Source: Streptomyces sp. NRRL F-525 (GTDB taxonomy: Bacteria; Actinomycetota; Actinomycetes; Streptomycetales; Streptomycetaceae). Taken from it: a DNA stretch of 64,000 nucleotides. The stretch is taken from positions 1 through 64,000 of the forward strand of contig NZ_JNXE01000024.1 of assembly GCF_000716605.1 (NCBI RefSeq), in the 5' to 3' direction. Position numbers and translations under genes: made by a program. Positions 34,928 to 42,661 of the stretch are shown one piece after another. Position 1 is the stretch's first letter; each line of letters opens with the position of its first letter. A model generated the notes under the pieces. The model saw only the letters and a program-made list of their open reading frames with translations, was not told the origin of the DNA and searched no databases.

Positions 34928-35842
34928 ATGGACACCAGGCGTCTCTACTCGTTCATCAAGATCATCGACGCGGGGAGCATCACGCGCGCGGCCGACATCC
35001 TGCACATCGCGCAGCCGGCGCTGAGCCAGCAACTGTCGGCCCTGGAGGCGCAGTTCGGGCAGCAGCTGCTGATCCGCAGCAAGCGCGGGGTCGCCCCGAC
35101 CGAGGCGGGCCGCGCCCTGTACCTGCACGCCCAGCTCATCCTCCGCCAGGTGGACCTCGCCCAGGCCGCCGTCGACGTCTCCGGCCGCGCCCCCGCCGGC
35201 AGCGTCTCGGTGGGCCTCGCCCCGTACAGCCTCGGCGCGGCCCTCGCGCTGCCCCTCCTGAAGACCGTCCGCGAGCGCTACCCGGACATCCTGCTGCACA
35301 TCAACGAGAACTTCGGCGGCGTGATCAGCGAGGCGATCATGACGGGCCGCATGGACATGGCCTTCATCTACGGCGCCGGGCCGCTCCGGGGTGTCCAGTT
35401 CGAGCCCGTCCGCACCGAGGACCTCTACCTGATCGGCGCGCCCGGCGACACGGCGCCGTCAGGGAAGGGCGAGGTGCGGCTGGAGGAGCTGGCGAGCCTG
35501 CCCCTGCTGCTGCCCAGCCGGATCCACACGATCCGGCAGGTCGTGGACGCCGCCTTCCAGCAGGCCTCGCTCCGGCTGAACGTGGTGGGCGAGGTCGAGT
35601 CCGCGCTGACCCTCGTCAACGCCGTGGACGCGGGCATCGGCGCGACGGTCCTGCCGTGGTCGGCGGCACGGGCCATCCTCGACGTCCGCGAGCTGTCCGT
35701 ACGGCGGATCGTGGAGCCCGTCATCACGGTCAAACTCTCCGTGGTCACCTCGGACAATCAGCCGCTCTCGGAGCCCGCGCTGGCCGTGCACGACCTGTTC
35801 CTGGAACTGATCGACACCGACAGGAATAAGGACGACCAATAG
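34928..35842 (+). CDS. LysR-family transcriptional regulator
   Basis: This 304-residue protein has the N-terminal winged helix MDTRRLYSFIKIIDAGSIT / RAADILHIAQPALSQQLSALE and a two-lobe effector domain (VSVGLAPYSLGAAL, INENFGGVISEAIM, VVGEVESALTLVNAVDAGIGATVLP). It resembles Nac/CbbR-like regulators of carbon and nitrogen catabolism. It is divergent from pxpA and upstream of a hydroxyacid dehydrogenase on the same strand. GGAAGG precedes the ATG. The likely effector is a pathway intermediate. Confidence 0.92.
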   Translation: MDTRRLYSFIKIIDAGSITRAADILHIAQPALSQQLSALEAQFGQQLLIRSKRGVAPTEAGRALYLHAQLILRQVDLAQAAVDVSGRAPAGSVSVGLAPYSLGAALALPLLKTVRERYPDILLHINENFGGVISEAIMTGRMDMAFIYGAGPLRGVQFEPVRTEDLYLIGAPGDTAPSGKGEVRLEELASLPLLLPSRIHTIRQVVDAAFQQASLRLNVVGEVESALTLVNAVDAGIGATVLPWSAARAILDVRELSVRRIVEPVITVKLSVVTSDNQPLSEPALAVHDLFLELIDTDRNKDDQ

Positions 35843-35953
35843 CGTCACACGAATCCGCTATTTGTCTCCGGTGACCGCCGCGGCTAGCGTTTTCCGAATA
35901 ATCCGCCCGGCCGGTAATGCATGGCTGTACATGGCTCGTCACTGGAGAAGAAC

Positions 35954-36946
35954 ATGAAGAATCGTGTCCTCGCCACCCGTGAAAACCTGCCCGGCGAAGG
36001 CCTGCGACGCCTGTCCGAGAACGCGGAGCTGGTGGCCTGGCCCGGTGCCGCCAAGCCCGGTCCCGCCGACCTCGCCGCCATCGCCCCCGGCGTGAGCGGG
36101 GTGCTGGCCCTCGGCAATGACCCCGTGGACGCGGCCCTGATGGACGCGGCGGGCCCCTCGCTGCGCGTCATCGCGCTGGCCAGCATGGGCTTCGACAACG
36201 TCGACCGCGCCGCCGCCGCGGAACGCGGCATCGTCGTCACGCACACGCCCCGCGTGCTCGCGGAGACCACCGCCGACCTCACCTTCGCACTGATCCTCGC
36301 CGCCCGCCGCCGCCTCGGCGCGGCCTCCGCGAGCCTCGCGGAGGGCTCCTGGGAGCTGTTCCGGATGCACGACTATCTCGGCCTGGACGTCCACGGAGCC
36401 ACCCTCGGCCTGGTCGGCTACGGCCAGATCGGCCGCGCGGTCGCCCGCCGCGCCCACGGTTTCGGGATGCGCGTGATCCACCACGACCCGTACGCGCCCG
36501 ACGACGACCTGTCGACCTCGGTCGGCCTGGCCGCGCTGCTCGCCGACTCCGACGTCGTGTCGCTGCACGTGCCGCTCACGGACGAGACCCGCCATCTGAT
36601 CTCGGCCCGCGAACTGGCCGCGATGAAGCCCACGGCCACGCTGGTCAGCACCTCGCGCGGCGGAGTCATCGACGAGGCGGCCCTGTTGGACGCCGTCCGT
36701 GAGGGGCGGCTGCACTCCGCCGGGCTCGACGTCTTCGAACGGGAGCCGATGGGAACGGAGTTGTCCCCCCTGGTGGCCGAGCCGAACGTGATCACGCTGC
36801 CGCACATCGGGTCTGCGACCGAGGCGACCCGGGCCGCGATGGTCGACCTGGCGGTGGACAACATCCTCGACGTACTGGCCGAACGGCCCGCTCGTACGCC
36901 CCTGCCCGGCAGTTCGGCGGTGGCGGGCACGCCGGTCGGAAGCTGA
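35954..36946 (+). CDS. D-2-hydroxyacid dehydrogenase (glyoxylate/hydroxypyruvate reductase-like)
   Basis: This 330-residue protein has the NAD-binding motif LGLVGYGQIGRAVARRA and the catalytic set Arg in STSRGGVIDEAAL, Glu in LDVFEREPM, and His in LPHIGSAT, as in GyaR/GhrB-type enzymes. The start is ATG 35954 with GGAGAAG upstream. It follows the LysR gene by 111 bases. If the neighbouring aldolase releases glyoxylate, this enzyme would reduce it to glycolate; that link is inference. Confidence 0.88.
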   Translation: MKNRVLATRENLPGEGLRRLSENAELVAWPGAAKPGPADLAAIAPGVSGVLALGNDPVDAALMDAAGPSLRVIALASMGFDNVDRAAAAERGIVVTHTPRVLAETTADLTFALILAARRRLGAASASLAEGSWELFRMHDYLGLDVHGATLGLVGYGQIGRAVARRAHGFGMRVIHHDPYAPDDDLSTSVGLAALLADSDVVSLHVPLTDETRHLISARELAAMKPTATLVSTSRGGVIDEAALLDAVREGRLHSAGLDVFEREPMGTELSPLVAEPNVITLPHIGSATEATRAAMVDLAVDNILDVLAERPARTPLPGSSAVAGTPVGS

Positions 36947-36950
36947 GCGC

Positions 36951-37826
36951 TCATCCCGCCTGAGTGCTGCTGAGGCCGGCCCATTGCAACAGGAACCGCA
37001 GCGCCTCCAGCGAGGCCGAGTCCGGTGGGGCCGTGTACGCGACGAGGAACTGATCCGGGTGCGTGTCGACGGTGAACTGCTGCACGTCCAGGGTGAGTTC
37101 ACCGGCGACCGGATGGATGTACGTCTTGGTGAGCTGCCGCGGCCCCCGCACCTGATGCTCGGCCCACCAGGTGCGGAAGTCCGGGTCGCGGGCAGTGAGT
37201 TCGGCGATCAGGGTGTCAAGTGCCGGGTCGTGCGGGGTGCGGCCCGCCTCCATGCGCAGCACGGCGACGCACTCGCGGGCGGCCCGGGGCCAATCGGCGT
37301 ACAGCGCGCGGAAGTCGGCATCCAGGAACGTGAGCCGGATCAGGTTGCGCTCGGCCGGGGGCACGGCGCCGAAGTCGGTGAGCAGCGCCGTGGCCGCCCG
37401 GTTCCAGGCGAGGACGTCCATGCCCCGGTGCAGCACCATCGCGGGGACGTCGTGCATGGTGTCCAGCAACTGCCGTAGCCGCGGGGCGACTTCGGAGCGG
37501 CCGGGCAGCCGGGTCGACGCTCCCGGCGCGACCTCGGCCAGCGTGAAGAGGTAGGTGCGCTCGTCGGGGGCGAGGTGCAGCGCGTCGGCCAGGGCGTCCA
37601 GGACGGCGCGGGAGCCCCGGCGGGTGCGGCCCTGTTCCAGGCGGACGATGTAGTCGACGCTCACGTGCGCGAGATACGCCAACTCCTCCCTGCGCAGCCC
37701 GGGCACGCGCCGCAGTCGGCCGTCGTCGGGGAAGCCCGCCTGCCGCGGGTCGCGGTCCGCTCGGCGGGCGCGCAGGAAGTCGCCCAGTTCGTTGCTGGAA
37801 GCGGGCGGCGCGTCACGGTCTGCCAT
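36951..37826 (-). CDS. XRE-family regulator with MmyB-like ligand domain
   Basis: This 291-residue protein has an N-terminal Cro/C1 helix-turn-helix (LGDFLRARRADRDPRQ, VPGLRREELAYLAHVSVDYIVRLEQGR) followed by the MmyB ligand-binding domain (TMHDVPAMVLHRGMDVLAWNRAATALL, MEAGRTPHDP, TWWAEHQVRGPRQLTKTYIHPVAGELTLDVQQF). Such regulators in Streptomyces usually control the divergent gene, here the alpha/beta hydrolase at 37976. MmyB domains bind fatty acids in one solved case. Confidence 0.93.
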   Translation of the reverse strand: MADRDAPPASSNELGDFLRARRADRDPRQAGFPDDGRLRRVPGLRREELAYLAHVSVDYIVRLEQGRTRRGSRAVLDALADALHLAPDERTYLFTLAEVAPGASTRLPGRSEVAPRLRQLLDTMHDVPAMVLHRGMDVLAWNRAATALLTDFGAVPPAERNLIRLTFLDADFRALYADWPRAARECVAVLRMEAGRTPHDPALDTLIAELTARDPDFRTWWAEHQVRGPRQLTKTYIHPVAGELTLDVQQFTVDTHPDQFLVAYTAPPDSASLEALRFLLQWAGLSSTQAG

Positions 37827-37975
37827 GGCTCCAGTGTCCCCGGGTCGGCGGGGGCGTGCCTGGTACAGAACCGCATAGGCAGAGCCGTCCCTGGTGGCGC
37901 GGGGTGGGGCGGGACGACGGTGGGGGCATGGCCGTACACCGGCCGCCCTCTCCCCCTCCGACTGGAGTGCATCTC

Positions 37976-38893
37976 ATGCGTACCGATGTCACCTTCCTCA
38001 GCGCGGGCCTGAAGCTCGCCGGTCATCTCTACATCCCGGACGACGGGACGCCGGGGGTGCCGCGTCCCGCGATCGTGGTCGGGCATCCCGGCACCGGGGT
38101 GAAAGAACAGGCCTCCGGTCTGTACGCCCGTCTGCTGGCCGAGCGCGGGTTCGTCACGCTCGCCTTCGACGCCGCCCACCAGGGTGAGAGCGAGGGTGAG
38201 CCGCGCGCGCTGGAGGATCCGGGGCAGCGGGTCGAGGACCTCAAGGCCGCCGTCTCCTTCCTCGGCACCCTCGACGCGGTCGACCCCGGCCGCATCGGGG
38301 CGCTGGGCGTCTGCGCCTCCGGCGGCTACGCCCTGGCGGCGGCCGCGACCGACCCGCGCATCCGGGCCGTGGGCGCGGTCAGCGCCGTAGACATGTCACG
38401 GCAGTTCCGGCTCGGCGCGGACGGCGCGCAGGATCCGGCCGTCGTGGCGGGGATGCTGGCCGCCGCTTCCGAGGCCCGTACCGCCGAGGCGCGGGGTGCG
38501 GACGTCCAGCGGTTCCCGGTGTTCCCGGCCACCGAGGAGGAGGCGCGGGCGGGCGGCCCGCATGTCTATGACGGCTGGGAGTACTACTGCACTCCGCGCG
38601 CCCAGCACCCCCGGTCGGCCAAGGCGCTGACCTGGACGAGCGTGGATCGCATCGCCGCCTTCGACACGTTCGCGACCGTCGCCATGATCGCGCCGCGACC
38701 GCTGCTGCTGATCGTCGGGCGGGCCGCGGTCACGTCCTGGATGAGCGTGGAGGCGTTCCAGAAGGCCGACGGGCCAAAGGAGTTGGCGTGGATCGAGGGC
38801 GCTTCGCACGTCGACCTCTATGACAAGGACGAGTACGTGACGCCTGCCGTGGAGAGGCTGAGCGGCTTCTTCGGCGCCCAGCTGACCATGTGA
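37976..38893 (+). CDS. Alpha/beta hydrolase, dienelactone-hydrolase/YcjY-like
   Basis: This 305-residue alpha/beta hydrolase has an oxyanion segment VVGHPGTGVKEQASGLYARLLAERGFVTLAFDAAHQG. The nucleophile elbow is GVCASGGYA, with Cys at the usual nucleophile position as in the dienelactone-hydrolase group. A late aspartate and histidine lie in ASHVDLYDKDEYV. CTGGAG lies upstream of ATG 37976. It is divergent from the MmyB regulator, and its substrate is unknown. Confidence 0.88.
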   Translation: MRTDVTFLSAGLKLAGHLYIPDDGTPGVPRPAIVVGHPGTGVKEQASGLYARLLAERGFVTLAFDAAHQGESEGEPRALEDPGQRVEDLKAAVSFLGTLDAVDPGRIGALGVCASGGYALAAAATDPRIRAVGAVSAVDMSRQFRLGADGAQDPAVVAGMLAAASEARTAEARGADVQRFPVFPATEEEARAGGPHVYDGWEYYCTPRAQHPRSAKALTWTSVDRIAAFDTFATVAMIAPRPLLLIVGRAAVTSWMSVEAFQKADGPKELAWIEGASHVDLYDKDEYVTPAVERLSGFFGAQLTM

Positions 38894-38909
38894 CCCAGCC
38901 GACATCAGG

Positions 38910-38955
38910 AAACTACACAAGTAACTTGGCAAAGTTACTTGTGTAGTTTTACGTT
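38910..38955 (+). promoter_or_regulatory. marR operon promoter embedded in an 18-bp inverted repeat
   Basis: The arms at 38910-38927 (AAACTACACAAGTAACTT) and 38932-38949 are perfect complements over 18 bp around GGCA. A promoter with -35 TTGGCA (38926-38931), an 18-bp spacer and -10 TACGTT (38950-38955) is built into it: the -35 spans the centre and the right arm is the whole spacer. The -10 is six bases from the marR ATG, so transcription should start at or next to the start codon. A MarR dimer here would block the polymerase completely. Confidence 0.88.
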
Positions 38956-38961
38956 GGATCC

Positions 38962-39432
38962 ATGACCACGAACCCCCCGCCGCAGCAGTCCGTCGCGACC
39001 GCGCAGCGGCTCAACGACGCGATGACCCGGCTGCGCGCACGGCTGCGCACGGAGTCGGGGCAGCACGCGACCGGCCTGACCCTGACGCAGCTCGGCGTGC
39101 TGGCGAGTGTCGTACGGGAGGGGCCCGTCACCGCCGCGCGGCTGGCCGCGCTGGAGCGGGTCAGCGCGCAGTCCATCGCGCAGAGCCTGGCCGTGCTCAA
39201 GGCCGCCGGGCTGGTCCGCAGCGAGCCCGACGCGCAGGACGGCCGCAAGAAGCTGATGAGCGCCGACCCGTCCGCGACCGAGCTGGTCGAGAAGCTGCTC
39301 GCGGGCCGTGCCTCCTTTCTGGCGCGGGCCATCGACCAGTTGGTCGCCCCGGAGGAGCGCAAGGACGTGGAGAAGGCCATCGAGCTGCTGGAGCGCCTCG
39401 CCACGACCGAGCTGAACGACCGCGAGATATGA
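38962..39432 (+). CDS. MarR-family repressor of the downstream efflux operon
   Basis: This 156-residue winged-helix protein has LTQLGVLASVVREGPVTAARLAALERVSAQSIAQSLAVLKAAGLV as helix-turn-helix and EPDAQDGRKKLMSADP as wing. No ribosome site precedes the ATG, in keeping with a leaderless message. The stop overlaps the start of the MFS gene by four bases (ATGA). The operator upstream argues for autoregulation and for induction by the pump substrate. Confidence 0.93.
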   Translation: MTTNPPPQQSVATAQRLNDAMTRLRARLRTESGQHATGLTLTQLGVLASVVREGPVTAARLAALERVSAQSIAQSLAVLKAAGLVRSEPDAQDGRKKLMSADPSATELVEKLLAGRASFLARAIDQLVAPEERKDVEKAIELLERLATTELNDREI

Positions 39433-40850
39433 GGACCGACACCGGCAAGGCCGCCGGAGGGGCGCGCGAGCTCGTGCGCAAGCCCTTCGCGTGGACCTTC
39501 ACCACCCCGCTCTACGTGGGCGCCGGCCTCAACCCGGTCAACAGCTCCATCATCGCGACCGCGCTGGTGCCGATCGCCACCGAACTGCATGTCGCGGTCG
39601 GCAGTACCGCCGTCCTCGTCTCCTCGCTCTACCTGGCCAGCGCCGTGGCGCAGCCCACCGCCGGCAAGCTGGCGGAGGTGCTCGGCGCGCGCCGGATCTT
39701 CCTCGTCGGCATCGTCCTGGTGCTGCTCGGCGGGATCGTCGGCGGCCTCGGCCAGAACCTCGCGATGCTGACCGTGGCCCGGGTCCTGGTCGGCATCGGC
39801 ACCTCGGCCGCGTTCCCCTGCGCGATGGTGCTGATCCGACGCCGCGCCCAGGACGCCGGTCTCGACGCCCCGCCGGGCGGAGTCCTCGGCGGCATCGCGA
39901 TCGCGGGCATGGCCACCGCGGCCATCGGCCCGCCCATCGGCGGACTCCTGGTCGGCGCCGCGGGCTGGCGCTGGGCCTTCCTGATCAACATCCCGGTGAC
40001 GTTGGCCGCGCTGGCGATGGCCGTGCGCTGGCTGCCGAAGGACCCGGCACTCGACCGCGCGGACAACGGTTTCCGCCGGGTCGCCGACCGGATCGACCTG
40101 CCCGGCATCCTCGGTTTCGCCGTGACGATGACCGCGCTGGTCGTCTTCCTGATGGGCCTCCCCCGCCTCGGGTGGACCGCGCTCGCCGTCTTCGTGCTGG
40201 CCGCGGTGCCCACGGTCTGGTGGGAACTGCGCAAGCCGGGCCCGTTCTTCGACTTCCGCGGCCTGGCCGCCAACGGCGCCCTCACCCGCACCTACCTCCG
40301 CCAGGCGCTCTCCCTGCTCGGCACGTACACCGTGATGTACGGCGTGACGCAGTGGATGGAGGCCGCGCACGGCTTCTCCACCGTGACGGCGGGACTGCTG
40401 CTGCTCCCGATGGGCGCGGTGTCGGCGCTCCTCTCCCGCCCGCTCGCCCGCCGCAACCTGATCCGCGGCCCGCTGATCGTCTCGGCGGTGTCCATGCTGA
40501 TCGGCTCGGCCGCGATCATGCTGCTCACCTCGCACGGCCCGGCGATCACGATCGTGCTGGTGTCCCTGATCTTCGGCGTCGCCTCGGCGACCACCACCGT
40601 CGGCAACCAGACCGCCCTCTACCTGGAGGCGCCGCCCGACCAAATAGGCACCGCCTCCGGCCTGTTCAGGACCTTCGGCTACCTCGGGACGATCACCTCG
40701 GCCGTGATCGGCGGCATCGTCTTCCGCACCGGCGTGAGCGACCACGGCCTGCACGTCCTCGGCCTGGTCCTGGTCGGCGCGGGCCTCGCGGTCCTCCTGC
40801 TGACCGTCCTGGACCGCCGCCTGATGGGCCGCACCCCCAAGACCACCTGA
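39429..40850 (+). CDS. MFS multidrug-type transporter
   Basis: This 473-residue membrane protein is predicted to have 12-14 helices. It has a short basic N-terminus, PLYVGAGLNPVNSSIIATAL in helix 1, GKLAEVLGARRIFLVGIVL as the loop 2-3 motif, and GGIAIAGMATAAIGPPIGGLLVGAAGWRWAFLIN at helix 5, as in EmrB/QacA relatives. Translation is coupled to the marR gene by a four-base overlap. Confidence 0.92.
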   Translation: MRTDTGKAAGGARELVRKPFAWTFTTPLYVGAGLNPVNSSIIATALVPIATELHVAVGSTAVLVSSLYLASAVAQPTAGKLAEVLGARRIFLVGIVLVLLGGIVGGLGQNLAMLTVARVLVGIGTSAAFPCAMVLIRRRAQDAGLDAPPGGVLGGIAIAGMATAAIGPPIGGLLVGAAGWRWAFLINIPVTLAALAMAVRWLPKDPALDRADNGFRRVADRIDLPGILGFAVTMTALVVFLMGLPRLGWTALAVFVLAAVPTVWWELRKPGPFFDFRGLAANGALTRTYLRQALSLLGTYTVMYGVTQWMEAAHGFSTVTAGLLLLPMGAVSALLSRPLARRNLIRGPLIVSAVSMLIGSAAIMLLTSHGPAITIVLVSLIFGVASATTTVGNQTALYLEAPPDQIGTASGLFRTFGYLGTITSAVIGGIVFRTGVSDHGLHVLGLVLVGAGLAVLLLTVLDRRLMGRTPKTT

Positions 40851-40891
40851 CCGCACCCCCCTAGTAAGAACCCCACCAAGGAGAACCCCGC

Positions 40892-41488
40892 GTGAGCACC
40901 CCCGCCCTCCCCACGATCACCCCCGAGCGCACGGCCCTGCTGGTCATGGACTTCCAGAACGGGATCGTCCCCATCGCCCCCGACTCCGACGCCCTCGTCG
41001 AGCGGGTCAAGGACACCATCGCCGAGGTCCGCGCGGCCGGCGGCGCCATCGGCTACGTCCGCGTCGCCTTCACCGAGGACGACTGGTCGGCGGTCCCGGA
41101 CGCCAACAAGTCCTTCAGCGCGGTCGCCGCGGCGAAGATGCTGCACCACGAGGACGACGCCACGCAGATCGACGCACGGATCACGCCCGAGGACGGCGAC
41201 ATCGTCGTCCGCAAGATCCGCTACGGCTCGGGCTCGACCACCGATCTCCACGAGCAGTTGAGCGACCGCGGCATCGACACCCTGGTCCTCGCCGGGATCA
41301 GCACCAGCGGCGTGGTCCTGTCGACCGTCATCGACGCGGCCGACCGCGACTACCGCGTCCTCGTCCTCTCCGACGGCGTCGCCGACCCCGACGCCGAGAC
41401 CCACCGGGTGCTGGTCGAGAAGGTGTTCCCGTCCCGGGCCCACGTCATCGACACCACGGTCCTACGACAGCTGCTGCGCGCCGCCTGA
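40892..41488 (+). CDS. Isochorismatase-like hydrolase without the usual cysteine
   Basis: This 198-residue isochorismatase-fold protein has ALLVMDFQNGIV with the catalytic Asp, and IVVRKIRYGSGSTTDL with the Lys. The third residue of the triad, normally Cys in GxxTxxCVxxT, falls in AGISTSGVVLSTVIDAA, where a Val stands in that place, so a cysteine-hydrolase mechanism is unlikely. GTG 40892 follows AAGGAGAA. It is the last gene of the marR-MFS operon, 41 bases after the pump gene. Confidence 0.85.
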   Translation: MSTPALPTITPERTALLVMDFQNGIVPIAPDSDALVERVKDTIAEVRAAGGAIGYVRVAFTEDDWSAVPDANKSFSAVAAAKMLHHEDDATQIDARITPEDGDIVVRKIRYGSGSTTDLHEQLSDRGIDTLVLAGISTSGVVLSTVIDAADRDYRVLVLSDGVADPDAETHRVLVEKVFPSRAHVIDTTVLRQLLRAA

Positions 41489-41496
41489 CACAGGGC

Positions 41497-42459
41497 TCAC
41501 GCCGGTGCCCCGGGCGGCGTCGCCGTCGGCGTCCCGGGGAAGACCACCCGGAGTTTCCGCACCCGCCCGCCCTGGCGGAACATCAGCCAGGCCAGGGTGG
41601 GCGGGCAAGGGTTGGAGATACCAGCCGGATTGACGACCTCCATCTCCCAGATGGCGATGTCCCGGCTGGCCACGACATGGCGCAGATGCTGGGTCACACC
41701 CTTGTCCCGGGTGCTGCGCATCGCCGGGAAGGGATGGCGGCGCCCGCCGTCCTTGTTGAGGACGCCGACCAGTTCGGTCTCCGCGGGCCACAACTCCAGA
41801 ATTTCCGGCGGCAGTTGGCCGCGCATGGCGCCGTCCAGGGTGACCTCGGCCTCCTGTCGGCTGTCCTCGGTGACCGCGGAGGCGTCGTCGTGTCCCCCGG
41901 CCGCGGTCGACAGCAGCACCTTGGCCATCTTCGCCCGGGCCTGGTTGAGCCGGCTGCGCACGGTGCTGACCGGGACCTCGCAGGCCTCGGCGATCTCCTG
42001 GTACGAGGTGATCCCGCTGAAGTGCCGCAGCATCAGCACCAGCCGCTGCTGCTGCGGCAGTTCCTCCACCGCGTCCCAGATCCAGTCCCGCATCGCGTGC
42101 CGCTCGACGACCCGCTCCGGGTGCGAGGGCTCGTCGTCCCGCACATACACCTGCTCCAGCGCGTCGAGCCCCGGCAACTCCCGCACGGCCCGCAGCCGCA
42201 TCCGGGCCGCGTTCCGCACGATCGCCCGCAACCACGCCCCCACGGCAGCGGGTTCGCGCACGTCCCCGATCCGCCGCAGCGCGGTCAACGCGGCATCCTG
42301 TACGGCGTCCTCGGCGTCGGGGCCGTAGCCGAGCAGGCTCAACGCGACGGCGCGCATGGGTGCCTGATGGCGCGTCAGCAACAGACCCAGGGCGTCGGAC
42401 TCGCCGGCCTGGGCCCTGCGGGTGAGTTCCTCATCCGTGGGGTGGTCGAGGGGCACCAT
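41497..42459 (-). CDS. ECF sigma factor with C-terminal SnoaL-like extension
   Basis: This 320-residue protein has sigma region 2 (LLTRHQAPMRAVALSLLGYGPDAEDAVQDAAL, VGAWLRAIVRNAARMRLR) and region 4 (LPQQQRLVLMLRHFSGITSYQEIAEACEVPVSTVRSRLNQARAKM). About 110 further residues (LPPEILELWPAETELVGVLN through LRKLRVVF-like strands) look like a SnoaL/NTF2 domain, as in ECF groups that lack a separate anti-sigma and are controlled by their own tail. I chose ATG 42459, where GGAGG lies four bases upstream, over 42516. Confidence 0.88.
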   Translation of the reverse strand: MVPLDHPTDEELTRRAQAGESDALGLLLTRHQAPMRAVALSLLGYGPDAEDAVQDAALTALRRIGDVREPAAVGAWLRAIVRNAARMRLRAVRELPGLDALEQVYVRDDEPSHPERVVERHAMRDWIWDAVEELPQQQRLVLMLRHFSGITSYQEIAEACEVPVSTVRSRLNQARAKMAKVLLSTAAGGHDDASAVTEDSRQEAEVTLDGAMRGQLPPEILELWPAETELVGVLNKDGGRRHPFPAMRSTRDKGVTQHLRHVVASRDIAIWEMEVVNPAGISNPCPPTLAWLMFRQGGRVRKLRVVFPGTPTATPPGAPA

Positions 42460-42661
42460 GAAGCCTCCATGCGCACACATCACAAGCCCCGGGCGACTAC
42501 GGGAAGTTGGGCTCATGCTCCGGGACCCCCACTTCTCCCACCCGCCGGTGAACGGGAGATGGCCCCCGCGTGGCGGACCGAGGGGACCCTTGTCGAGGAA
42601 GATACGCCGCTACGGCTCCTCGCCGGGCCCCCTCGGCCGGACCGGTCAACCCGCCCTGAGG

